Source: Candidatus Brocadia sp.
Lineage (GTDB): Bacteria > Planctomycetota > Brocadiia > Brocadiales > Brocadiaceae
NCBI GenBank assembly: GCA_011525665.1
Contig: WYAU01000088.1
Span: 43,439-107,438 of the forward strand
Length of the DNA: 64,000 nucleotides
Reading direction: 5' to 3'
The first letter of the stretch is position 1, and the number at the start of each line of letters is the position of its first letter. This document shows positions 26,644 through 35,957 of this stretch, piece by piece. The notes below the pieces were generated by a model. That model was given only the letters and a program-made list of their open reading frames with translations, did not search any database and had not been told where the DNA came from. The position numbers and the translations under genes were made by a program.

Positions 26644-28231
26644 ACACATATTTGTCACAGGTGGTGTGGTTTCTTCTCTCGGTAAAGGTCTCAATTCTGC
26701 ATCCATCGGGATGTTGTTGGAAAGCAGGGGGCTAAAGGTGCGGCTTCAAAAGTTTGATCCCTATGTAAATATCGACCCGGGGACGATGAGTCCGTACGAA
26801 CATGGCGAGGTATATGTAACCGACGATGGGGCTGAAACAGACCTCGATCTGGGGCATTATGAGCGCTTTACGAATAGCAGGACGAACCGTTACTGTAATT
26901 TTACGACGGGGTCAATTTATTATTCTGTCATCATGAAGGAGCGTAAAGGGGAATATTTGGGCAAGACGGTTCAGGTGATTCCGCATATAACCAATGAAAT
27001 CATAGAATGCATTCAGAAACTGGATGGGCCCGACACGGACGTCGTCATATCCGAAATTGGCGGTATTGTAGGGGATATAGAGAACCAGCCGTTCCTGGAG
27101 GCCATCAGGCAGTTTGGGCAAAAAATGGGGAGGGAAAACGTGCTCTATATTCATCTCACCCTTGTTCCTTATCTGAGCGCAGCGGAAGAGATAAAGACGA
27201 AGCCTACACAGCATAGCGTTGGCATGTTGCGTCAGGCCGGTATTCAACCTGATATCATCATTTGCAGGACGGAAAAGCATCTCGGTGCGGATGTGAAGGA
27301 AAAATTGTCACTGTTTTGCAATGTGGATAAAAATGCGATCATTGAAGAGCGTGATGTAAAGCCGTATCTCTATGAGATACCATTAATCCTGGTTGATCAG
27401 GGTTTGGATACATTTATCATCCAGAAACTACGGTTAAAAACAAACGGCAACAATATTGATAAGTGGTTGTCAATATTGGAGATACTAAAAAATCCGAACC
27501 AGGCAACAGAGATTGCACTTGTGGGAAAATATATAGCACATCAGTCAGCTTACGAGTCTATTTATGAATCCCTCATTCATGGGGGAATTGGTAATAATGC
27601 GCGGGTTCGGGTGCGGAGGGTGGAATCTGAGGAAATAGAAAAAAATGGACCACTGGCGCATCTGGAGGGGGTAAAGGGTATCCTTGTTCCGGGGGGATTT
27701 GGCGCGCGTGGTGTTGAGGGTAAGATCGGGGCGATACGATACGCGAGGGAGAACAAGGTGCCTTTTTTTGGTATTTGTCTGGGGATGCAGTGTGCTGCTA
27801 TCGAGTTTGCAAGAAACGTATGCAAACTGAAGGGCGCAAACAGCACGGAATTTGATATCAATACCCCACATCCGGTAATCAGTTTGCTTGAAGAGCAACG
27901 AACGGTAATCGGAAAAGGTGGAACCATGAGGCTGGGCGCCCAGCCTTGCGTCATTCAGGAAGGCACGAAGGCGTCGAGGGCGTACGGAAAGAGGGAGATA
28001 TCGGAACGGCACCGGCACCGATATGAATTTAACAATAGATATGCAGAAATGTTTGAATCCAATGGCATAATCTTTAGCGGGTATACCTCAAGCGATCAAT
28101 TGGTGGAAATCATGGAACTCAAAGACCACCCCTGGTTTGTTTGTGTGCAATTCCATCCGGAATTTAAGTCAAAACCTACCGCCCCTCATCCGTTATTCAG
28201 GGAATTTATCCGGGCATCCCTGGAACAATAA
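26636..28231 (+). CDS. pyrG: CTP synthase
   Basis: 531 residues, typical length. It aminates UTP to CTP with glutamine. The synthase domain begins [17 protein letters not shown] and has [15 protein letters not shown] and [14 protein letters not shown]. The C-terminal class I glutamine amidotransferase shows [18 protein letters not shown] with the nucleophile Cys, and the C-terminal FHPEFKS with the catalytic His and Glu. It overlaps kdsB by 8 bases. Confidence 0.97.
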   Translation: MTKHIFVTGGVVSSLGKGLNSASIGMLLESRGLKVRLQKFDPYVNIDPGTMSPYEHGEVYVTDDGAETDLDLGHYERFTNSRTNRYCNFTTGSIYYSVIMKERKGEYLGKTVQVIPHITNEIIECIQKLDGPDTDVVISEIGGIVGDIENQPFLEAIRQFGQKMGRENVLYIHLTLVPYLSAAEEIKTKPTQHSVGMLRQAGIQPDIIICRTEKHLGADVKEKLSLFCNVDKNAIIEERDVKPYLYEIPLILVDQGLDTFIIQKLRLKTNGNNIDKWLSILEILKNPNQATEIALVGKYIAHQSAYESIYESLIHGGIGNNARVRVRRVESEEIEKNGPLAHLEGVKGILVPGGFGARGVEGKIGAIRYARENKVPFFGICLGMQCAAIEFARNVCKLKGANSTEFDINTPHPVISLLEEQRTVIGKGGTMRLGAQPCVIQEGTKASRAYGKREISERHRHRYEFNNRYAEMFESNGIIFSGYTSSDQLVEIMELKDHPWFVCVQFHPEFKSKPTAPHPLFREFIRASLEQ

Positions 28232-28281
28232 ACGGCATTCAGCAAGACTTCCTTGTGCTCTGTCGTGTTTATCGTCGATGA

Positions 28282-29142
28282 TTAGAGTTGAATTCCCAGT
28301 GTATTTACAATCCGGCCAAACTCCTCATTGGAGTGAAATGCAATCAGAATCCTCCCCCTGCCGTTTCTTTCCTTAATAGTAACCTTTGTTCCAAAGAACC
28401 TCCGGAAGCGGTCCTCCAGGTCTTCAATGTGGGGGGAAGATGTCTTTTTCGCGGCTGATGGTCTGGCCTGTCTTTTTTTCAGCGAAACCAGCTCTTCTGC
28501 CTCCCTTACCGACAGCCCTTCCCTGGTAATACGTTCGCAAAGTTTTACCTGCGCCTCTTTGTCCTGAATGGCCAGTAATGCCCGTGCATGTCCCATGGAT
28601 AATGTTCCACGTGAAACATTATCCTGGATTTCCTGGGGCAGGTCCAGGAGCCGGAGATAATTGGTTACGGAACTGCGATCTTTCCCCATGGCCTTTGCAA
28701 CCTGTTCCTGGGTGAGCCCGAATTTGGTGACCAGCTCTTCGAATCCCTTGGCCTTTTCGATAGGATTGAGGTCTTGTCTTTGGATGTTTTCTATTAAGGC
28801 GATTTCCAGGATGTTTGCGCCGTCGGTATGCCGGACGATTGCGGGAATCTCTTTTAAGCCAAGCTGCTTTGCCGCACGCCACCGTCGTTCGCCCGCAATG
28901 AGCATGTACCCGTGGGGGAGTGGCCTTACAATCACAGGTTGCAGGATTCCGTGTTTTTTGATGGATCCCACAAGCCCCTGCATTTCCTCTTCGTTGAAGA
29001 GGTCGCGTGGCTGGAGATCGTTTGGCTGAATATCCTCAGGATTAAGCCGCATGATTATGTCTTGTCCTGCCTCTGCTTCTATCCCGATAACGCCTCCAAG
29101 AAGCGACTGCAGGCCGCGGCTGAGTTTTTCTTTTTTCGACAT
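28282..29142 (-). CDS. parB: Chromosome-partitioning protein ParB
   Basis: 286 residues from ATG 29142, chosen because it has an AAAGGAG site 7 bases upstream and gives the canonical N-terminus SKKEKLSRGLQSLLGG; the open frame continues to 29244. ParB is a CTPase clamp that loads at parS and spreads along DNA. Visible parts are LQPRDLFNEEEMQGL, the CTP-binding GERRWRAAK (~residues 87-95), and the helix-turn-helix LTQEQVAKAMGKDRSSVTNY (~143-162) with the C-terminal dimer domain. No parA is adjacent in this window. One parS-like site lies inside the gene and one just upstream. Confidence 0.95.
   Translation of the reverse strand: MSKKEKLSRGLQSLLGGVIGIEAEAGQDIIMRLNPEDIQPNDLQPRDLFNEEEMQGLVGSIKKHGILQPVIVRPLPHGYMLIAGERRWRAAKQLGLKEIPAIVRHTDGANILEIALIENIQRQDLNPIEKAKGFEELVTKFGLTQEQVAKAMGKDRSSVTNYLRLLDLPQEIQDNVSRGTLSMGHARALLAIQDKEAQVKLCERITREGLSVREAEELVSLKKRQARPSAAKKTSSPHIEDLEDRFRRFFGTKVTIKERNGRGRILIAFHSNEEFGRIVNTLGIQL
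28603..28618. promoter_or_regulatory. parS-like site inside parB
   Basis: TGTTCCACGTGAAACA matches the bacterial parS consensus TGTTTCACGTGAAACA at 15 of 16 positions. It lies within the parB coding sequence. Confidence 0.85.
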
Positions 29143-29227
29143 GGTTTCGACTCCTTTTGGGTGGGTTTTCAATTGCATTTCCTGGTCAGGGATGCTAGTA
29201 TTTAACGCACTATTTAAGGGAAAGAGA

Positions 29228-29243
29228 CGTTTCACGTGAAACA
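29228..29243. promoter_or_regulatory. parS-like site upstream of parB
   Basis: CGTTTCACGTGAAACA matches the parS consensus at 15 of 16 positions; the inner 14 bases are a perfect palindrome. It is ~90 bases before the parB start, where bound ParB could also affect parB or the divergent ABC permease gene. Confidence 0.9.
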
Positions 29244-29301
29244 TCTCAATTTGGTGTATGTGCTTAGTGTATGAGATTTTTTTGAATTTGCAAGACTTTT
29301 T

Positions 29302-30105
29302 ATGAACAGGTGTATATTTACCATTGCAGGAAATGCTGCCAGGGAAGTTACCAGGGAGCCTATATTTTATTTGGTTTCATGTGGAGGGGTGGCGCTTACA
29401 CTCCTCTCCTTTTCCTTTACTTTGTTCGCCTTTGGAGAGGAATCGCGAATGATAAAGGAAATGGGCATATCAACGATTGCAATCTGCTGCCTGTGTCTTG
29501 CGTCTCTGGCCGCGGCAAATACGATATCCAAGGAAAGAGAAAAAGGCACGCTCGTGACGGTGTTATCCAAACCCGTTGATAAGGGTACGGTTCTTTTGGG
29601 TAAATTCTTCGGGATACTGATGGCTGTCTCATCGATATTCATGATACTGGGGTTTTTCCTGATTATTTCTCTGTGTTTGAAGGAGTCTCTCGATTATCAC
29701 GTGGATTTACCTGCGGCATTTGATCGTATAGGATATCCGACAGTTTACCAACTGCTATTCGCGTTTTTATCGGTTGCCATAATGTGCGCCATTGCAACTG
29801 CCGGCTCTGTGTGCCTGCCCTTGATATCTAACCTGAGTTGTTGCATGGTTATTTACGTTATTGGGAATTTAATGAATTTTTTTCAGGACGGACTTCAAAT
29901 GTATGAGATCGGTAACCAGTGGTACCTGGCGTTTTTTTTAATCCTTTTGCCAAATCTTGAGGAATTCAGCATAATTGGGTCAGAAAACAAGTTCGGGTCT
30001 TTGGGTGCAATTTACCCGGGACTGTTGATGGTATATGCTGTAGTGTATATTGCGTTTGTTATCGTACTGGCATGCGTGATTTTTGATCGTAAGGAATGCC
30101 GTTGA
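29302..30105 (+). CDS. ABC-2 type transporter permease
   Basis: 267 residues with six predicted membrane segments. The cytoplasmic loop ANTISKEREKGTLVTVLSKP (~residues 72-91) with GKFFGI after it is a signature of ABC-2/NosY-like permeases that pair with a separate ATPase. No ATPase gene is adjacent, so the partner is encoded elsewhere or lost. NosY-like permeases serve copper-enzyme maturation or lipid/drug export, but the substrate here is unknown. It ends within a few bases of the phosphoesterase gene. Confidence 0.8.
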   Translation: MNRCIFTIAGNAAREVTREPIFYLVSCGGVALTLLSFSFTLFAFGEESRMIKEMGISTIAICCLCLASLAAANTISKEREKGTLVTVLSKPVDKGTVLLGKFFGILMAVSSIFMILGFFLIISLCLKESLDYHVDLPAAFDRIGYPTVYQLLFAFLSVAIMCAIATAGSVCLPLISNLSCCMVIYVIGNLMNFFQDGLQMYEIGNQWYLAFFLILLPNLEEFSIIGSENKFGSLGAIYPGLLMVYAVVYIAFVIVLACVIFDRKECR

Positions 30106-30140
30106 ATATAAGCGTTTCTATTGCTGGAAAGGACTTATTG

Positions 30141-30860
30141 TTGATATATGGTGTAATAGGAGACATACACAGCAACTACGAGGCATTAACGGCAGTTGTT
30201 CGTGAACTGCAGGAGGAGCGTGTTGACAAGATACTGTGTACGGGGGATATTATCGGTTATGCCTCCGAACCAATACGGTGTATGGATCTCATTCGTGAAT
30301 TAAACTGTATCGTTGTGGCGGGCAATCACGACTATGCTGCGGTGGGAAAATTCCCTGCAGATTATTTCAATGCCGATGCAAGGGCAGCAATCCTGTGGAC
30401 GGCAAAACAGCTCTCGTCCGAATATAGGGATTTCTTGAAAAATCTACCTTTGGTTGTTGAGGTGAACGACATCACCCTCGTCCACGCCTCTTTGAATCAC
30501 CCCGAATTTTTTGATTACATCACAACGGGGGCTGAGGCGCAGCTTAGTTTTGACATCCTGAAAACACGGATTTGTTTTTACGGCCATAGCCATGTGCCGC
30601 TGGCCATTTTTTTGGAAGGCGGAAACATGCGTATAGATAAAGGGGGTATTTTCGACTTACAGAACGTCGATAAGGCGCTTATCAATGTCGGGAGCGTAGG
30701 ACAACCACGAGATTGGGACATCCGCGCTTCCTATGCTATTTATGATGCTGAAAAAAAGATCGTGCAGATTAAACGCGTAAAGTATAACATCCATGACGCC
30801 GTGAAAAAAATCTATAGCGCTGGCTTGCCGGAAATAAACGCCTTACGCCTTATGGGATAA
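30141..30860 (+). CDS. Calcineurin-like metallophosphoesterase
   Basis: 239 residues if TTG 30141 is used. This start has GGAAAGGA 7 bases upstream and gives the usual N-terminus IYGVIGDIHSNYEAL; an ATG at 30096 in frame would add 15 residues and overlap the permease gene. Metal-binding motifs are GDIHSN, CTGDIIGY, AGNHDYAAVG, LVHASLNHP and FYGHSHVPLA, the full set of a binuclear metallophosphoesterase. The size and motifs fit the YfcE/PrpE-like group of phosphodiesterases. The substrate is not predictable. Convergent with serA, with only 6 bases between stops. Confidence 0.88.
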   Translation: MIYGVIGDIHSNYEALTAVVRELQEERVDKILCTGDIIGYASEPIRCMDLIRELNCIVVAGNHDYAAVGKFPADYFNADARAAILWTAKQLSSEYRDFLKNLPLVVEVNDITLVHASLNHPEFFDYITTGAEAQLSFDILKTRICFYGHSHVPLAIFLEGGNMRIDKGGIFDLQNVDKALINVGSVGQPRDWDIRASYAIYDAEKKIVQIKRVKYNIHDAVKKIYSAGLPEINALRLMG

Positions 30861-30866
30861 ACACGG

Positions 30867-32447
30867 TTAAAGATGTATGGAATAAACCGACTCTATGTGT
30901 TCAAGCTGTTCAATTTCCCTGATGCAGTCTTGAGGCATTGCGGCGTCTACGTTTATGATCGTAATCGCGTTGCCACCGCTCTCCTTCCTGCCGAACGTCA
31001 TGTGGGCAATATTGATATTTTTGTTGCCGAGAACCCTGCCAATATTTCCAATTAAGCCGGGTTTATCCTTGCCAAAAAGAATAAGCATGTGTTCCTCGAG
31101 AACTGCCTCAACGCCGTAGCCATTAATATCAACGATACGGGGCTCGTTTTTTCCGAAGACCATGCCTGATATGAGTGTTTCACCGCTGGCGGTATGTACT
31201 TTTGCGGTAATAAGGCTCGTGAAATCGCTCACGCCGCTGCTGGTGGTAATATTGGTCTTGATGCCTCGTTCTGCTATGAGATGCGGTGCACTCACCAGGT
31301 TTACGCCGTTTTCAAGGGCCGGTTTGAGCAGCCCCACCATGAGGCTATCGGTAACGAGACAAATATTCCTCCGGGTGATTTCTCCCGTATAGATAATATC
31401 TACGGCTTGAATGCCTCCGGTGGCGATTTGGATAAGAAGCGACCCCATCTTTTCGGCCAGGGTTATGTAAGGTTTCAGGATGTTAAACTCTTCAATATTA
31501 TAGGGAGGAAGGTTTACTGCATTCCGAAAACCCTTGCCGGTGAGTGCGTCGGCCATTTGTTCGGCTGCTTCTACAGCAACCGCAAATTGGGCCTCTTCCG
31601 TAGATGCTCCCAGGTGAGGCGTCGCAACAACCTGATCAAGTTCCAGGAGTTTATTGCCGGTGGGGGGTTCTACATCAAACACGTCAAGGGCAGCCCCGGC
31701 AACATGGCCGCTCTTTATGGCATTGTAAAGATCCTCCTCTGAAATAATCCCGCCCCGCGCACAGTTGACAATGCGAACTCCTGGTTTCATTATCGAAAAT
31801 TCCCTTTGTGTGATAAGATTCTTTGTTTCGCTGTTAAACGGGACGTGAATTGTGATATAATCAGCCTGTGAGAACAAGTCTTCGAGGTTTTTCGCGATTT
31901 GTATGCTGTATTGAGAGGTTATTTCCGGGGAGATAAAAGGGTCATAGCCAATCACCTTCATCTCTAAGGCCGTCGCGCGTTTTGCAACCTGCCTTCCCAC
32001 CCGTCCGAGACCGATGATGCCCAATGTTTTTCCGGCAATTTGAATGCCGGTGAACTTCTTCCTTTCCCATTTGCCGGCCCGTACGGATGCGCTGGCCTGG
32101 GGGACAAAACGTGAAAGGGAAAAGAGTAATGCCACCGTATGCTCTGCCGTGGAAGTGATATTTCCCTCCGGTGTATTCATGACCACAATGCCCTTTTTTG
32201 TGGCCGCCGGAACGTCTACATTGTCAACCCCGACACCCGCCCGGCAAATGGCCTTAAGCTTGTCAGCTTTCTCCAGCAAGGACGCCGTGATCTTTGTCCC
32301 GCTCCGGAGGATAATTCCGTCACAGGCAGTAATTTGGGACTTTAACTCATCTGCTTTTATTCCGGGTGTATTTAATGCTGTAATCCCCGCCTTTTCAAGT
32401 ATTTCAATGCAAATGTCCGGAAGTTCGTCTGCAATCAAAACTTGCAT
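30867..32447 (-). CDS. serA: D-3-phosphoglycerate dehydrogenase
   Basis: 526 residues, the long form. It oxidises 3-phosphoglycerate in the first step of serine synthesis. The NAD-binding domain shows LGIIGLGRVGRQVAKRA (~residues 143-159). Catalytic Arg is in NCARGGIISEEDL (~232-244), Glu in ALDVFDVEPP, and His in ATPHLGASTEEAQ. An allosteric substrate-binding domain and a C-terminal ACT domain (LILFGKDKPGLIGNIGRVLG) follow, so serine feedback is likely. A monocistronic arrangement is probable. Confidence 0.96.
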   Translation of the reverse strand: MQVLIADELPDICIEILEKAGITALNTPGIKADELKSQITACDGIILRSGTKITASLLEKADKLKAICRAGVGVDNVDVPAATKKGIVVMNTPEGNITSTAEHTVALLFSLSRFVPQASASVRAGKWERKKFTGIQIAGKTLGIIGLGRVGRQVAKRATALEMKVIGYDPFISPEITSQYSIQIAKNLEDLFSQADYITIHVPFNSETKNLITQREFSIMKPGVRIVNCARGGIISEEDLYNAIKSGHVAGAALDVFDVEPPTGNKLLELDQVVATPHLGASTEEAQFAVAVEAAEQMADALTGKGFRNAVNLPPYNIEEFNILKPYITLAEKMGSLLIQIATGGIQAVDIIYTGEITRRNICLVTDSLMVGLLKPALENGVNLVSAPHLIAERGIKTNITTSSGVSDFTSLITAKVHTASGETLISGMVFGKNEPRIVDINGYGVEAVLEEHMLILFGKDKPGLIGNIGRVLGNKNINIAHMTFGRKESGGNAITIINVDAAMPQDCIREIEQLEHIESVYSIHL

Positions 32448-32707
32448 AGTATCCTCTCTTGAAACAATTGTTTTTTACAGTTATCCCACAAGGTGCTCAT
32501 TTACAAGTGTGAAGTAAATGGGCTAGCGTATCGTTCCATTAAAACAGTGGCATGACGCCGCCGTTAAATTCGTGATGTAACGCAGCCGTACTGCGTATAC
32601 GGAAAAGTCATGCAGGTTTGTCTGTATTCATTAAAAAAATCAATCATAACAATTTTATACTTTAAAATCAATTTTAAACTCCGCGTTGCGCCGGATCAGA
32701 TAAATAT

Positions 32708-32736
32708 TTGCGATGGATGAGATTTTTTGCTAAACT
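32708..32736 (+). promoter_or_regulatory. Possible promoter for the coiled-coil protein gene
   Basis: TTGCGA at 32708-32713 and TAAACT at 32731-32736 with a 17-base spacer, ~50 bases before the start at 32787. The rest of the 32448-32777 gap shows no gene. Confidence 0.35.
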
Positions 32737-32786
32737 ACTTACCATGCTGTTTTAGAATAACACGTTTTTGAGATGGAGTGCCGTTC

Positions 32787-33878
32787 ATGAAATGTATGCA
32801 TTACGTTATTGTGAGCCTGTTTTTACTCTTTGCCCTTTTTGGCGCAAGGAACGCCAATGGCCAAGCCGGGGCGCAGGATGTTATGAAGGAGTTTGATGAT
32901 TTTCAAAAGTCGCTTGCGAACTGGATGAAGAACCTGGACAACCTCGGTGCGCAATTTGCTGCGCTTCAAAAAAGTGTGGGTGACAGTATGACCCCTGTAA
33001 AGGAGTTTGAGAAGGTAATAAAGGGGAATGAAGAAAAATTAAACTCAATAGTCGCCCGGTTAGAGGCCGTCGAGAAATCTTCATCGGTGGCAGAGGTCAA
33101 AGGAGTGCTGGATTCTTTCAATAAAACCCTTGATGTCTTGAAAAAGCTCTTGGCAGATCTGACAAAACGGGTCGAGGATCAAGAAATAAAAACAGCCGTG
33201 CTCGAAAAGAGATACCATGAATCACAAAGGCCTTTAGAACCCATAAAAAAGGCTATTGATGATTTAAGCAAATTAGTGACAGATAAACTGGGTGAGCAGG
33301 AGAAAAAGATTGTTACTGCTGAAGACAGCATTAAAATGCGCGTGGCCTCTTTTGATTCCACGCTAAAAACCTTTGAAGGACAATTGAAGACAATTTCGGA
33401 TTTGGATGCGCGGATGAAAAAGCTGGAAAAAGGCGGTATAGCAGTGACGGGGACTGTGACAGCCGCGGTGCCGCCGTCCGCGCCGACGCAAATGCCCTCC
33501 GGAACAGAAACCGTAAAGGTTGCAGAGGCCCCGGAAGCAGTGGAGGGAGAAGAGGAAGAAAAGGAATATGTGCCAACACCGGAGGAAGAGGGTTTTCAGG
33601 ATGTGGGAGACGGGTTTTATGTGCGGAATGTAAGCCTTCTTCCCTTTGGGTCATCATCACAGATTAAAGGTGAAATAAAGAATCTGTCGGATAGAGATCG
33701 GAGTATAGCCGCATTCACAATTCGGATTTTTAACGCCTCTGATGCGCTCTTGTTTACGCAGGATTTTTCGATCAAGACCTTCAGGCAGGGCGACGTGAGA
33801 ACTTTCAATGAAATCGTTTCCGGATATTCACCGCTGGAGATTGCCCGGTATGAAATTGTCACGAAGAGGAGATACTAA
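32787..33878 (+). CDS. Exported coiled-coil protein with C-terminal beta domain, unknown function
   Basis: 363 residues from ATG 32787 (GGAG 8 bases upstream; GTG 32778 also possible). A signal peptide (KCMHYVIVSLFLLFALF, cleavage near NANGQA) is followed by long heptad-rich helices (~residues 25-210) predicted to form coiled coils. A Pro/Glu-rich linker (~215-265) leads to a ~90-residue C-terminal domain (YVRNVSLLPFG ... GEIKNLSDRDRS ... FTIRIFNASDALLF) resembling FxLYD-type beta-sandwich domains. It is probably a periplasmic or envelope structural protein. The FGE-domain gene starts 3 bases after its stop, so the two form an operon. Confidence 0.75.
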   Translation: MKCMHYVIVSLFLLFALFGARNANGQAGAQDVMKEFDDFQKSLANWMKNLDNLGAQFAALQKSVGDSMTPVKEFEKVIKGNEEKLNSIVARLEAVEKSSSVAEVKGVLDSFNKTLDVLKKLLADLTKRVEDQEIKTAVLEKRYHESQRPLEPIKKAIDDLSKLVTDKLGEQEKKIVTAEDSIKMRVASFDSTLKTFEGQLKTISDLDARMKKLEKGGIAVTGTVTAAVPPSAPTQMPSGTETVKVAEAPEAVEGEEEEKEYVPTPEEEGFQDVGDGFYVRNVSLLPFGSSSQIKGEIKNLSDRDRSIAAFTIRIFNASDALLFTQDFSIKTFRQGDVRTFNEIVSGYSPLEIARYEIVTKRRY

Positions 33879-33881
33879 ACG

Positions 33882-34670
33882 GTGGTTACAAAAAAAGGAT
33901 TCTGGATTTTGTTTCTGCTATTTCGGGGTATTTTTTTCGCAGGCGAACTGAAGGCGCAGCAGGAGAGTTTTCCGGATATGGTCTATATACCTGCCGGCGA
34001 GTTTGTCATGGGTGATAACGCCCGTTATAACTGGACTTTTTTGCTTGCGTACAATATTTATGATGGTCCCGAGCATTTGGTGTATCTGGATGCCTTTTAT
34101 ATTGACAGATATGAGGTGACCAATGGGCAGTACAAAAAATTTGTTGAAGAAACGGGATACCGTTTGCCGCGCTGTTGGAACGACGCCAGATTTAATAGAC
34201 CTGATCAGCCGGTTGTGGGAGTTACCTGGGACGATGCCGCTGCATATGCAAAATGGGCAGGAAAACGACTGCCAGCCGAAGCAGAATGGGAGAAGGCGGC
34301 GCGAGGTACGGACAGGCGTTTATGGCCGTGGGGAAATAAGTTTGACAAAGAAAAATGCAATGTATGGGAATCTTTGATTAAAGAAACAACGCCCGTCGGT
34401 AAGTACGAAAATGGCAAAAGTCCTTACGGGTGCTATGATATGGCAGGAAACGTTTGGGAATGGTGCTCAGACTATTACGATCAGAATTACTATTCTGTTT
34501 CTCCGCACAAAAATCCCGGAGGCCCGGAGTCCGGCTCACAAAGGGTTATTCGGGGAGGAGGTTTCCTGTATTTCGGTCATTACGCCCGGTGTGTCGCGCG
34601 CTATCGGGTGCCGTGGTACGCACAAAGTCCTCAAATCGGGTTTCGCTGCGCAAAATCAGCCGAAAAATAA
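33882..34670 (+). CDS. Exported formylglycine-generating-enzyme-like (SUMF1) domain protein
   Basis: 262 residues from GTG 33882. A signal peptide (KKGFWILFLLFRGIFFAGELKAQ) precedes an FGE-sulfatase fold: DMVYIPAGEFVMGDN, FYIDRYEVTNGQYKKFVEET, VVGVTWDDAAAYAKWAGKRL, LPAEAEWEKAARGT, YDMAGNVWEWCSDYY and the C-terminal RVIRGGGF ... IGFRCAKS. The family includes true formylglycine-generating oxidases and many non-catalytic binding proteins. The usual paired active-site cysteines cannot be confirmed, and no sulfatase is nearby, so a binding or scaffolding role with the upstream coiled-coil protein is at least as likely. Confidence 0.85.
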   Translation: MVTKKGFWILFLLFRGIFFAGELKAQQESFPDMVYIPAGEFVMGDNARYNWTFLLAYNIYDGPEHLVYLDAFYIDRYEVTNGQYKKFVEETGYRLPRCWNDARFNRPDQPVVGVTWDDAAAYAKWAGKRLPAEAEWEKAARGTDRRLWPWGNKFDKEKCNVWESLIKETTPVGKYENGKSPYGCYDMAGNVWEWCSDYYDQNYYSVSPHKNPGGPESGSQRVIRGGGFLYFGHYARCVARYRVPWYAQSPQIGFRCAKSAEK

Positions 34671-34713
34671 ATCAGACTCTCCACTCAGGGCGATGGAGGT
34701 CGGCATTCCGAAA

Positions 34714-35280
34714 TTATAGGACCTTTTCAAAATGAACCTTTGTCTCCCCCCCTTCCTGCACGAGGGATTCTAAAAATAAGTCAATTTGAAGGGTGGGATA
34801 TTTTTCCAGTAATAGCGCCCTTGCCTTTCTTAAATCTGCCGTTTGTGTTTCATATTCAGCGATTTCCGATCCAAAAGCTGTCGAACCCCCGTAACCCCCA
34901 CAATCCCTATGGCTGATAATCACCACACGGTTTATGAGATGGAGCCTTACCGAAAGGGCGAATTTGCTAAAAAGCAGCGCCCGTGTTTCAGGGTTTACCA
35001 GGTTATAGATACTTCCTGGTATAGAAATATGATCGTAATTGTCTTTCAGCCCTAAAGTTTCATTGATAAACTCCTGGTTGGCAATGGCAAAGCGATAGTC
35101 AATACAGGTAATTACAACGGTATCGCAATCAGTCCGTGCCGTCTCCGGCTGGACGGTTATGGCTATTTGCTGATTGTCCACCAAAAGCTCCGGTGAAGAT
35201 GTCTTATTGTAGGCACAACCACTTGGAATTGCAAAAAACGGGATAAGAATGAGATAAGGTACCATACATTTTTTTTTCAT
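34714..35280 (-). CDS. Exported lipoprotein related to beta-carbonic anhydrase (copy 2)
   Basis: 188 residues. The N-terminus (KKKCMVPYLILIPFFAIPSGC) ends in a plausible lipobox with Cys about residue 22. The core shows the beta-carbonic-anhydrase zinc site: CIDYRF (Cys plus the Asp-Arg dyad) near residue 59 and SHRDCGGYGG (His-x-x-Cys) near residue 124. The usual R-N-A-G segment is replaced by SIPGSIYNLV, so it belongs to a divergent branch. It would interconvert CO2 and bicarbonate outside the cytoplasm if active. It follows a paralogue by 80 bases on the same strand. Confidence 0.75.
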   Translation of the reverse strand: MKKKCMVPYLILIPFFAIPSGCAYNKTSSPELLVDNQQIAITVQPETARTDCDTVVITCIDYRFAIANQEFINETLGLKDNYDHISIPGSIYNLVNPETRALLFSKFALSVRLHLINRVVIISHRDCGGYGGSTAFGSEIAEYETQTADLRKARALLLEKYPTLQIDLFLESLVQEGGETKVHFEKVL

Positions 35281-35360
35281 AGCGAGGCTTTCGTGTTGTA
35301 TTTGTGTGCTGACTGAGAAAAATAAAAAAGTGATTATTTTTCCTTACGGTAATTTCATGC

Positions 35361-35957
35361 CTATAATATTTGCTTAAAGTTATATATGCGTTGATGGTCT
35401 TTTGACAACACCGTAGCATAGTATAAATATATTTTTAAATGGGGAAACCTTAACCGCATAAGCCTTCGAGCCTTTTTTAGATCCCTGCATATCGTTTTAT
35501 ACTCGACAATGGGTTCCGGAAAATTGTTAGATCCTCCATAGCCAATACTGCAGTCTTGATGTCCGAGAATAACCACGCGCTTTACGTGGTGTAATCGGAC
35601 AGAAACGCCAAAGGTATTCAGGACGAGGCCTCTCGTTTTGGAATCCAGAAGATTGCGTATAGAACCGGGGATAGATATGTAGTCGTAATTACCTTTTAAC
35701 CCTAACCTGTTATTGATAAATTCCTGCGTGGCTGTCGTGAACCGAAAGTCGGTGCATGTTATAACCAGCGCGTCACACCAATGGGTTTTTTTATCAAAAA
35801 AGGTTGAATACTTAATGGTTTTTTGTGTTTTTGTCTCATCAGCCGTACGGGAAGATGCCAGAGAGACGTTTGTTGCTGAGAGACTCTTTGTAAACACTAT
35901 GAGTAGCACGGTGATAATACATCGGTTCTTTAAGATATTTCTTATGTGTTGCATCAT
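35361..35957 (-). CDS. Exported protein related to beta-carbonic anhydrase (copy 1)
   Basis: 198 residues with a hydrophobic N-terminal segment (RCIITVLLIVFTKSLSA). Zinc-site motifs CTDFRF and GHQDCSIGYGG are present, and the protein aligns along its length with the neighbour at 34714-35280 (TQEFINNRLGLKGNYDYISI against NQEFINETLGLKDNYDHISI). A three-residue difference after the second zinc Cys (CSIGYGG against CGGYGG) may alter the pocket. It lacks a clear lipobox, so one copy may be soluble and the other lipid-anchored. Gene duplication in tandem is evident. Confidence 0.75.
   Translation of the reverse strand: MMQHIRNILKNRCIITVLLIVFTKSLSATNVSLASSRTADETKTQKTIKYSTFFDKKTHWCDALVITCTDFRFTTATQEFINNRLGLKGNYDYISIPGSIRNLLDSKTRGLVLNTFGVSVRLHHVKRVVILGHQDCSIGYGGSNNFPEPIVEYKTICRDLKKARRLMRLRFPHLKIYLYYATVLSKDHQRIYNFKQIL

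Noticed and set aside
29143..29244. Extended N-terminus of ParB
   Set aside because: It would overlap the upstream parS-like site and lacks ParB similarity; ATG 29142 has a good ribosome-binding site and canonical start.
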